A stretch of DNA of 64,000 nucleotides from Pimelobacter sp. (GTDB lineage: Bacteria > Actinomycetota > Actinomycetes > Propionibacteriales > Nocardioidaceae). Below, in pieces: positions 13,938 through 21,686 of this stretch. Every line of letters begins with the position of its first letter. Positions within the stretch are counted from its first letter, which is position 1. The stretch spans positions 1-64,000 of the forward strand of contig NZZG01000084.1 of assembly GCA_002698575.1 (NCBI GenBank). Direction: 5' to 3'. Under the pieces are notes generated by a model. The model was not told the origin of the DNA and made no database searches. It saw nothing but the letters and a program-made list of their open reading frames with translations. The position numbers and the translations under genes are program-made.

Positions 13938-16900
13938 ATGAGCCTCTCTCGACGAGTCCTCGCGCGCTCGGTCGCCACCGTCGTCACGGTCGGCCTGGTG
14001 TCCATCGTGCCGGCACCGGCCGATGCCGACGAGCCAGTGACCTGCGCCCCGCTGCCGCTGGCCACGTGGGGCGCGGCGCTGCCCACGGTCGGCGAGCACG
14101 TCGTCCCTCCTGGGGGCGAGGTGTGCTTCTCGTTCTCGACGGCGGTCGAGGGCAACTACTACGTCCGCTCCGCCCAGCCGTCGGTCGCCGGCGGCGAGCT
14201 CACCACCCGGGTGGTGGCGAGCGACGGTACGACGAAGCTCGGCGGTCCGTCGTCGACGTTCGAGTTCGACCGGGTCTACCTCGATGCCGGCGAGGACTTC
14301 ACCATCGAGGTCGCCAACGCGCACGCAGTCGACCTCCAGGGGCAGGTGGGGGTCTTCCTCGCCTCGGACACCACGGGCTGCGTGCCCTACCAGGGCAGCA
14401 CTGCCTGGAACGACGCCCAGCCCAACGACGTCATCCTCGACACCCCGGGGCAGGTGGGGTGCCACAGCTTCGAGGTGGCGCCGGACGACGAGAGCCCCAG
14501 CGCCCGGAGCAACTGGCTGCTGATCACCGATGCCCCGGGCGGGCTCGACGGCCGCGGCGAGACCAGCTCGGGGACCTTCGGCACCTCGGCTCCGGGGCGG
14601 TACACCCAGTGGGCGCAGTCGGGGAGCCAGGCCTGCGGGACCGGCTCGAGCGCCGGGCGCGTCAACGGCACCTGCGACCTGAGGGCCGGCCAGTCCTACC
14701 AGCTCTACAGCTACGACGAGCGAGGCCACGTGCAGGCTGGCGAGCCGGTGCCGGACACGACGCACCTGTGGGTGCGTGGCATCGCCGACGACGACACGTG
14801 TGACTCGTCCATCGACGCGACGGTCTCGCCCGCCGCGGCCCTCGCCGAGCACAGCCTGGCTCCGAGTGACGTCACGATCCGGCACGACTACGGAGGGCGC
14901 GACTGCTTCATCTCCCGGCTCGGACAGGGCAACCGGGTCCAGGTCGAGCTGACCGGACCCACCCAGTTCCCCGACCTGACGTGGAACCTCGTCGACGCGG
15001 ACGGGATGAACCAGACCGGCTACTTCGAGGGCTCGAGCCGGGCCAGCTGCGGCGCCGTCGGCGGCTGCCTGCTGCGTGGGCGGCCGCCGTACCGCCTGCT
15101 GGTGGAGGGTGAGGTCGGGCTGACCTACCACGTGGGGCTGCGCCGGCTGTCCGAGCCGGTCGGCTGCCAGACGATCCGCACCATCACCACGGGTTTCACG
15201 GTCCCGACCGGCACCCTCGACACCGACGAGAGCGTGCGCTGCTTCCGGTTCCGCGCGGGGGCAGGCGACCGGATGGCGCTCAGTGCTCAGGACCCTGAAG
15301 ACGAAGACACCGTCTTCGCGGTCAGCGTCCACGACGCTGCGGGCACCTTGATCCGACCCGAGGTCGCCGAGGAGGGCGACTACTCGTTCGCCGAGGACGG
15401 CGACTACACCGTGCAGGTGCGCGCGGGTGACGCGCCTCCGGGCACCTTCCAGCTCGAGGGCACCTGTCTGACCGTGCCGTGCGGTCCGTTCGAGGTCGCC
15501 CAGGTGGCCAACCCGTCGGTGGGCGCCGGCAACATCACTCTCCGTCTCGAGGGCGTGGGCCTCACCGGTGCCACCGAGGTCGTGCTCGAGCAGGAGGGCG
15601 CGCAGGTTCCCGCCACCGTCCGACCCCGAGACCCCGACAACCGTGAGATCGACCTCGTCGTCGACCTCACCGGGCGAACCGGAGCGTGGGACCTCGTGGC
15701 GCGGCTGGGGAGCAAGGAGCGGGTGCTCCCAGACGCCGTGCAGGTGCTGGAGACGTTCTGGCCGGCCGCTCTCCGGACGACCGTGAACGGACCCGTCGAC
15801 CCGGCCACGGGCCTGAGCGCGTTCGTGGCCGGACGGACGCATCGGATCACCGTCACGGTCGAGAACACCGGCGACTTCGACGCCCTCGCCGCACCGGTGT
15901 TCCTGACGGGGCTCCCCGTCGGCAGCACGATCAGGCCGGCGTTCGACATGGAGACCATCTCCGACGACGGCGACATCGTCCCGGTCAACCCGGCCGACCC
16001 GTTCACCCACCAGGGCGACGAACAGGTCGGGGCGATGGTGTTCGTCAACCGACTCGGACCTGGTGCCGTGGAGACGTTGCCGTTCGAGGTCACCACTCCG
16101 CCCGGGACGGGGCAGCACACCCTCTCGGTGGCCTCGGGTGGCTGCGACCTGACCAGCGTCGCGGACGCCGCCGCGGGCGCCGAGCCGGCCTCGGACGCCG
16201 TCGTGCTCCGGGCCTCGGGTGGAGGCTCCTGCGGAGGTGCGCTGTTCGACCTGTTCAAGTTTCTGATCCCCGGCTCCAGCTGTGTCTCGGCGTTGCAGAG
16301 CGTGGTCGAGGCCTGGAGCGAGGACCTGACGCGCCTCTCGGATCCCGACGGCAGCTGGCTGCCCTCGCCGGGCACGCTGCTCAACCGGTCGTTCAAGGCG
16401 CAGGGCGACGGGGCCGGTTGCCTGGCCGACGTCGCGGCCAAGCCGCTGAAGGCGGCCGGCGAGATCCTGGATGCGATCGGCAAGAGCGCCGATGCGGCCG
16501 GGATCCCCGAGAACCTGCGCAAGGCGCTCGCGGAGTGCTTCCCCGACAAGGAGGAGGACGGTGATCCCGAGGAGGTCGAGGAAGAGGACGGCCCCAACCC
16601 GTTCGCCGTGCCGCCGGAGGGCTACCGGCGTCCGTGGGGCGGCAAGCCGCTGCCACGGTTCCCGGTGAGCTCGCTGGACCCGAACGCCGTGGTCGGTCCC
16701 GGGGGCGCAGGCCCCGACCGGGCCGTGCGCGGCGACACGCGCCATACCTACCGGGTGTACTTCGAGAACGACGCGGCGGCGAGCTCGCCGGCCCAGGAGG
16801 TCCGCATCGACAGCCTGCTCGACCCGGACGTCTACGACCTCTCGACGCTGCGCTTCGGCGGCGTGGAGTTCGGCCTGACGTCGTGGCTGCCCCCGCAGGA

Positions 16901-18062
16901 CGCCGGTGCGATCGATGCCCGCATCGACGTGGTGGGGGAGCGGCCCCTGCAGGTGCAGGTGGAGGCCGGTGTCGACGACGCCGGTCTGCTGTCCTGGCAC
17001 CTCGGCACGTTGGACCCCGTCACCTCCACCTCGCCGCCCGACAGCCCGTTCGACGGATTCCTGCCGCCCAACACGGACGGCACGGAGGGCCAGGGCGTCG
17101 TCGAGTACTCCGTCGAGCTCCGGGAGAGCCCGACGGGCACGCTCGTGACGAACGTCGCCGACATCGTCTTCGACCTCAACGACCCGATCCGCACCAATAC
17201 CTGGACGAACCTGGTCGACCTGGATCTCCCCTCGGCCGCGACGTCGTCGCCGGCGACCGCGACGGGCCCGTTCGAGGTCTCGTGGACGGCGAGTGACGCG
17301 ACGTCCGGCGTGGCGCGGATGGACGTCTACGTCGCCGTCGACGGGGGCGGCTACGAGCTGTGGCAGGACGGCGTGCTGCCCGGTACGGCGACGTACCCCG
17401 GCGAAGCTGGGCACAGCTACGCCTTCGGTGCGATCGCCTGGGACTGGGTCGCGCGGCGCAGCGTGGCCACCGACCCGCCGGGCCCCACGACCACGGTCCA
17501 GGTGACCGACCCGGACCCCGACCCCGACCCGGATCCCGACCCTGATCCCGACGTCGAGTCGAGCCTGGGGTGCGGCGGCCGCACGGTCGCCCAGTGGCGG
17601 CAGGTCGGGGTCCGCGTGTTCGTGGGGACCTCGTCGGCCGAGACCTTGGTCGGCACCGCCGGGCCCGACGTTCTCATCGGACGCGGCGGCGTCGACCGGA
17701 TCAAGGGTCGCGGCGGGAGCGACGTGATCTGCTCGGGAGCGGGCAACGACATGGTCGACGGCGGTGGCGGGGGCGACTGGATCCTCGGTGGCGGTGGAGT
17801 CGACGTCCTCAGAGGCGGGCGAGGTGACGACCGGATCGTGGGTGGTGCCGGGGCCGACTCCGTCGTGGGTGGACGTGGAGGTGACCGGATCCGTGGTGGT
17901 GGCGGGAGCGACCGTCTCTCGGGCGGGTCCGGTGACGACCTGCTCCACAGCCGTGACCGCCGGGTCGATCGGGTCCGGGGAGGGCGCGGCACCGACGCCG
18001 TGCGCGCCGACGGGTCGGACTGGATCCGCGGGGTCGAGCGGGTGAGGCGACGCGACCGGTGA
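13938..18062 (+). CDS. Large secreted multidomain protein ending in RTX calcium-binding repeats
   Basis: The 1374-aa protein begins with a Sec signal peptide (VLARSVATVVTVGLVSI, cleavage near ADADEP). A long all-beta region follows, with several pre-peptidase-type or Ig-like domains (to about residue 600) and a CARDB/DUF11-like stretch (RITVTVENTGDFDALAAP, about 630). A Cys-containing helical segment with a very acidic run (DKEEDGDPEEVEEEDG near 870) comes next, then a second beta domain (TYRVYFENDAAASSPAQEV, about 935). A Pro-Asp repeat linker (DPDPDPDP near 1195) leads to about ten GGxGxD nonapeptides (1225-1350), which bind calcium in RTX proteins. The tail is Arg-rich with no LPxTG or helix, so wall anchoring is not evident. 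Function unknown; a surface or matrix protein is likely. Confidence 0.8.
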   Translation: MSLSRRVLARSVATVVTVGLVSIVPAPADADEPVTCAPLPLATWGAALPTVGEHVVPPGGEVCFSFSTAVEGNYYVRSAQPSVAGGELTTRVVASDGTTKLGGPSSTFEFDRVYLDAGEDFTIEVANAHAVDLQGQVGVFLASDTTGCVPYQGSTAWNDAQPNDVILDTPGQVGCHSFEVAPDDESPSARSNWLLITDAPGGLDGRGETSSGTFGTSAPGRYTQWAQSGSQACGTGSSAGRVNGTCDLRAGQSYQLYSYDERGHVQAGEPVPDTTHLWVRGIADDDTCDSSIDATVSPAAALAEHSLAPSDVTIRHDYGGRDCFISRLGQGNRVQVELTGPTQFPDLTWNLVDADGMNQTGYFEGSSRASCGAVGGCLLRGRPPYRLLVEGEVGLTYHVGLRRLSEPVGCQTIRTITTGFTVPTGTLDTDESVRCFRFRAGAGDRMALSAQDPEDEDTVFAVSVHDAAGTLIRPEVAEEGDYSFAEDGDYTVQVRAGDAPPGTFQLEGTCLTVPCGPFEVAQVANPSVGAGNITLRLEGVGLTGATEVVLEQEGAQVPATVRPRDPDNREIDLVVDLTGRTGAWDLVARLGSKERVLPDAVQVLETFWPAALRTTVNGPVDPATGLSAFVAGRTHRITVTVENTGDFDALAAPVFLTGLPVGSTIRPAFDMETISDDGDIVPVNPADPFTHQGDEQVGAMVFVNRLGPGAVETLPFEVTTPPGTGQHTLSVASGGCDLTSVADAAAGAEPASDAVVLRASGGGSCGGALFDLFKFLIPGSSCVSALQSVVEAWSEDLTRLSDPDGSWLPSPGTLLNRSFKAQGDGAGCLADVAAKPLKAAGEILDAIGKSADAAGIPENLRKALAECFPDKEEDGDPEEVEEEDGPNPFAVPPEGYRRPWGGKPLPRFPVSSLDPNAVVGPGGAGPDRAVRGDTRHTYRVYFENDAAASSPAQEVRIDSLLDPDVYDLSTLRFGGVEFGLTSWLPPQDAGAIDARIDVVGERPLQVQVEAGVDDAGLLSWHLGTLDPVTSTSPPDSPFDGFLPPNTDGTEGQGVVEYSVELRESPTGTLVTNVADIVFDLNDPIRTNTWTNLVDLDLPSAATSSPATATGPFEVSWTASDATSGVARMDVYVAVDGGGYELWQDGVLPGTATYPGEAGHSYAFGAIAWDWVARRSVATDPPGPTTTVQVTDPDPDPDPDPDPDPDVESSLGCGGRTVAQWRQVGVRVFVGTSSAETLVGTAGPDVLIGRGGVDRIKGRGGSDVICSGAGNDMVDGGGGGDWILGGGGVDVLRGGRGDDRIVGGAGADSVVGGRGGDRIRGGGGSDRLSGGSGDDLLHSRDRRVDRVRGGRGTDAVRADGSDWIRGVERVRRRDR

Positions 18063-18111
18063 GGGCTGCGTGGCGAGGCCGACTCGCTCGTCGTCGCGCC
18101 CAGGCGCGTCG

Positions 18112-18117
18112 CATACT
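18112..18117 (+). promoter_or_regulatory. -10 of the sortase gene
   Basis: CATACT lies 3 nt before GTG 18121 and 6 nt before GTG 18124. The latter matches the leaderless spacing, so translation may begin at the second GTG. Confidence 0.4.
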
Positions 18118-18120
18118 GGG

Positions 18121-18861
18121 GTGGTGCGAGTCCCCCTTCGCCGAACGCCGACCCCCAGCGGCCAGACCGACCCTCCCGGCCCCCAGCCGCGGCGGCGATC
18201 ACGCCTGCTCGCGTGGGCGAGCGCGGGCACCGTGGGGCTCCTCGCGGCCGGGTGCCTGGTGTGGTTCGTCCAGCACGACCCCGACGACGGCCCCACCGCG
18301 GCGAGCCGGACGCCGACGTCCCCGATCCCACGTACCGGTCCGGACCCCGAGTTCCGGATCGAGATCCCGCCACTGAGGCCGACGCCGACCCCCCAGCCGA
18401 AGCCCCGGATCCGGGCGGGATCTCCCGAGCGCCTGCTCATCCCCAGACTCGGCGTCGACAGCGCGATCGTGCCGATCACCGCCCCTGGCGGGACGCTGAC
18501 GCCGCCGGCCGACGCCCAGCAGGTGGGCTGGTGGTCACCGGGCGCCGAGCCGGGGGCGAGGACGGGCAGCGCGCTCGTGACCGGTCACACGCTCAGCCGC
18601 GGCGGAGCGGCGCTGCAGGACCTCGAGACGCTCGAGGTCGGCGACCGGATCGCCGTACGCACCGTCAACGGCCGGATCGGCTACCGCGTCCGCGACGTGC
18701 AGGTCTTCGACAAGGGCAGCGTCGCCGAGCAGGCCGGCGAGCTCTTCAGCCAGACCTCGCCCGGCCGGCTGGTCGTCATCACCTGCGAGGACTACAACGG
18801 GTCGGTCTACCTGTCCAACGTGGTCGTCACCGCCAGGCCGATCGGCAGGACGGTGGGCTGA
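18121..18861 (+). CDS. Class F/E sortase (transpeptidase)
   Basis: The protein (about 245 aa) has a Pro/Arg-rich cytosolic start, one membrane anchor (RLLAWASAGTVGLLAAGCLVW) and a Pro-rich stalk, then a sortase domain from about residue 105. Catalytic residues are His in LVTGHT, Cys in VVITCED and Arg in VVVTARP. Sortases cleave sorting signals and attach proteins to the peptidoglycan or perform housekeeping transpeptidation; no LPxTG-like substrate is visible in this window. GTG 18121 or 18124 is preferred to an earlier in-frame GTG at 18070 because of the nearby -10. It follows the RTX-type protein by 58 nt, so the two may function together. Confidence 0.88.
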   Translation: MVRVPLRRTPTPSGQTDPPGPQPRRRSRLLAWASAGTVGLLAAGCLVWFVQHDPDDGPTAASRTPTSPIPRTGPDPEFRIEIPPLRPTPTPQPKPRIRAGSPERLLIPRLGVDSAIVPITAPGGTLTPPADAQQVGWWSPGAEPGARTGSALVTGHTLSRGGAALQDLETLEVGDRIAVRTVNGRIGYRVRDVQVFDKGSVAEQAGELFSQTSPGRLVVITCEDYNGSVYLSNVVVTARPIGRTVG

Positions 18862-19006
18862 GCGCGCGACGACCCTGGCGCCCGGCTTGATCGTGGGTAA
18901 GGTGGCTCGTCATGGGGAAGGAGCGGTCGTGTCGCGCCCCGTCGCCGAGGGCCGCGACCGTCGGATCGGGAGCCGCTCGACTCCACCCCCACCCCCAGGA
19001 GCACCT

Positions 19007-20500
19007 GTGAGCAGCAACCTGACCGTCATCGTCCTCGCCGCGGGTGGGGGGACCCGGATGCGCTCCAAGACGATGAAGGTGCTGCACCCGATCGCCGGGC
19101 GCAGCATGATCGGCCACGTCCTGGCCGCCGTGCAGGCGATGCAGCCCGAACGCGTCGTGGCCGTGGTCGGCCACCAGCGCGACCAGGTCGGTCCCCACAT
19201 CACCAGTCTGATGCCCGAGGCCGTGCTCGCGGTCCAGGACGAGCAGCAGGGCACCGGCCACGCCGTCCGGGTCGCCGTCGAGGCACTCACCGGGTCCTCG
19301 GAGGGCCGAACGGGCACGGCGGTGCGCGGCACCGTCGTCGTGGCGTACGGCGACACCCCCCTGCTCACCGGTGAATCGCTGCGTGCCTTCGCCGCCGAGC
19401 ACGAGGCCGCCCAGTGCGCGGTCAGCATCCTCAGCGGCATCGTGGCCCGGCCCTTCGGCTACGGCCGCGTGGTGCGCGACGAGGACGGCGACGTGCTGGC
19501 CATCGTGGAGGAGAAGGACGCGACGCCGCAGCAGCGCGAGATCGCGGAGATCAACTCCGGCATCCTGGCCTTCGACGCCGAGTTCCTGGTCGAGGCGCTG
19601 CCCCGCATCGGCAACGACAACGCCAACGGCGAGTACTACCTGACCGACACGGTGCAGCTGGCGCGCGACGCCGGCCTGACCGTCGGCGCGTACCCGATCG
19701 ACGACGTCATGCAGACCGAGGGCGTCAACGACCGGGTCCAGCTCGCGGCCCTCGCCCGCGAGCACAACGAACGGATCGTCACCCGCTGGATGCGCGAGGG
19801 CGTCACGATCATCGACCCGGCGACCACCTGGATCGACTCCGACGTCGTGCTGGAGCGCGACGTCACGGTCCTGCCCGGGACCCAGCTGCTGGGGGCCACC
19901 GTCGTCGCGGAGGACGCGGTCATCGGACCGGACACCACCCTCAAGGACTGCGAGATCGGCGCCGGGGCCCGCGTCGTCCGGGTCCACGGCGAGCTGGCCG
20001 TCGTCGGGCCCTCGGCGGAGGTCGGCCCGTTCTCCTACCTGCGCCCCGGCACCAAGCTCGGTAGCGGCGGCAAGATCGGCGGCTTCGTGGAGACGAAGAA
20101 CTCGGTGATCGGCGACGGCGCGAAGGTGCCGCACCTCTCCTACGTCGGCGATGCCGACATCGGCGAGGGCACCAACATCGGTGCCGGCACGATCTTCGCC
20201 AACTACGACGGTGTCGCCAAGCACCGCACCCGGATCGGGAAGCACGCCAAGACCGCATCCAACAACACGTTCGTGGCGCCGGTCGAGGTCGGCGACGGTG
20301 CCGCGACCGGAGCGGGCACCGTCGTGCGCCGCGACGTCCCGGCGGGCGCGCTGGCGGTCAGCGCCGGGCCTCAGCGCACCATCATGGGATGGGCGTTGCG
20401 TCGCCGCGCGGGCACACCGCAGGCCCGGGCCGCGCAGGCCGCCGGTGCCCCGGTCGAGGGGGAGCCGGGTGAGGCGTCTCACGATGCCGACCCGGGGTGA
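19007..20500 (+). CDS. glmU: Bifunctional GlmU (glucosamine-1-P acetyltransferase / GlcNAc-1-P uridyltransferase)
   Basis: The 497-aa enzyme makes UDP-GlcNAc for peptidoglycan. The N-terminal uridyltransferase domain has LAAGGGTRMRSKTMKVLHP and YGDTPLL. The C-terminal left-handed beta-helix shows hexapeptide repeats from about residue 265 (PGTQLLGATVVAEDAVIGP) and the acetyltransferase signature YVGDADIGEGTNIGAG with NYDG. The length is normal with a short charged tail. AGGAG 6 nt before GTG 19007 sets the start. It is 72 nt upstream of prs, the usual actinobacterial order. Confidence 0.97.
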   Translation: MSSNLTVIVLAAGGGTRMRSKTMKVLHPIAGRSMIGHVLAAVQAMQPERVVAVVGHQRDQVGPHITSLMPEAVLAVQDEQQGTGHAVRVAVEALTGSSEGRTGTAVRGTVVVAYGDTPLLTGESLRAFAAEHEAAQCAVSILSGIVARPFGYGRVVRDEDGDVLAIVEEKDATPQQREIAEINSGILAFDAEFLVEALPRIGNDNANGEYYLTDTVQLARDAGLTVGAYPIDDVMQTEGVNDRVQLAALAREHNERIVTRWMREGVTIIDPATTWIDSDVVLERDVTVLPGTQLLGATVVAEDAVIGPDTTLKDCEIGAGARVVRVHGELAVVGPSAEVGPFSYLRPGTKLGSGGKIGGFVETKNSVIGDGAKVPHLSYVGDADIGEGTNIGAGTIFANYDGVAKHRTRIGKHAKTASNNTFVAPVEVGDGAATGAGTVVRRDVPAGALAVSAGPQRTIMGWALRRRAGTPQARAAQAAGAPVEGEPGEASHDADPG

Positions 20501-20572
20501 CGCGCGCCGCGACACATGGGCGAGACTGACCGGTGCATCGAGCCACACCCAGCAACCACCCAGGAGCAGCGC

Positions 20573-21553
20573 GTGACGGGCATCCAGAAGACCACCGAGA
20601 AGAACCTCATGGTCTTCACCGGACGGGCCCACCCCACCCTGGCGACCGAGGTGAGCGACCTCCTCGGCACCCCGCTGGTGCCGACCTCGGCCTACGAGTT
20701 CGCCAACTCCGAGATCTACGTGCGCTACGAGGAGTCGGTGCGAGGCTGCGACGCCTTCGTCATCCAGAGCCACACCGCGCCGATCAACGAGTGGATCATG
20801 GAGCACCTGATCATGGTCGACGCGCTCAAGCGTGCCTCGGCCAAGCGGATCACGGTCGTGATGCCCTTCTACGGCTACGCGCGCCAGGACAAGAAGCACC
20901 GCGGTCGTGAGCCGATCTCGGCGCGGCTGGTCGCCGACCTCTTCAAGACCGCCGGCGCCGACCGGCTCATCTGCGTCGACCTGCACGCCGACCAGATCCA
21001 GGGCTTCTTCGACGGCCCGGTCGACCACCTGATGGCGCTCCCGGTCCTGGCCGACTACGTCAAGGGCAAGTACGGCGGACAGGCGCTCGCGGTCGTCTCG
21101 CCCGACGCCGGTCGGATCAAGGTCGCCGAGCGCTGGTCGGCCCGCCTCGGCGGCGCCCCACTGGCCTTCATCCACAAGTCGCGCCGGATCGACCGTCCCA
21201 ACGAGACCGTGGCCAACCGGGTCGTCGGCGACGTGAAGGACCGCATGTGCGTCCTGGTCGACGACATGATCGACACCGGCGGCACCATCGTGAAGGCCGC
21301 CGACGCGCTGATGGAGGAGGGCGCGGCCGGCGTCATCATCGCCGCGACCCACGCCCTGCTCTCCGACCCCGCGGTCGAGCGGCTGAAGAGCTCCCCGGCG
21401 ACCGAGATCGTGATCACCAACACCTTGCCCCTGGCCGACGACAAGGAGTTCGACAAGCTCACCACGCTGTCGATCGCCCCCCTGGTGGCCAGGGCGATCC
21501 GCGAGGTGTTCGAGGACGGTTCGGTCACCTCGATGTTCGACGGCCACGCGTAG
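20573..21553 (+). CDS. prs: Ribose-phosphate pyrophosphokinase (PRPP synthetase)
   Basis: The 326-aa cytosolic enzyme makes PRPP from ribose-5-phosphate and ATP for nucleotide, His, Trp and NAD synthesis. Class I hallmarks are FANSEIYVRYEESVRG, the MPFYGYARQDKKHRGREPIS catalytic flexible-loop region, the VDLHADQIQGFFDGPVDHL segment and the PRPP-binding loop VLVDDMIDTGGTI. GTG 20573 follows CAGGAG with good spacing. The order glmU-prs is conserved, but rplY and pth, its usual followers, are displaced by a 6.3-kb cassette. Confidence 0.97.
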   Translation: MTGIQKTTEKNLMVFTGRAHPTLATEVSDLLGTPLVPTSAYEFANSEIYVRYEESVRGCDAFVIQSHTAPINEWIMEHLIMVDALKRASAKRITVVMPFYGYARQDKKHRGREPISARLVADLFKTAGADRLICVDLHADQIQGFFDGPVDHLMALPVLADYVKGKYGGQALAVVSPDAGRIKVAERWSARLGGAPLAFIHKSRRIDRPNETVANRVVGDVKDRMCVLVDDMIDTGGTIVKAADALMEEGAAGVIIAATHALLSDPAVERLKSSPATEIVITNTLPLADDKEFDKLTTLSIAPLVARAIREVFEDGSVTSMFDGHA

Positions 21554-21686
21554 TCCCGGTTAAATTTCCCCCTGGTCCAGACCGGTGGGTTACCCTCCTC
21601 GCGGCTTGGGTAGAGGGCCCCTGCGCGCGCAGGCGGACCGCCTGACGCCGAGCAGTCGTCGCGTCGATCGGATCGGGATAGTGAGC

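Noticed and set aside
13575..18479. Very long reverse-strand reading frame antisense to the RTX-type protein
   Set aside because: It is a GC-rich shadow: amino acids are dominated by Arg, Val, Gly and Asp, no motif is present, and the forward gene has a signal peptide and repeats.
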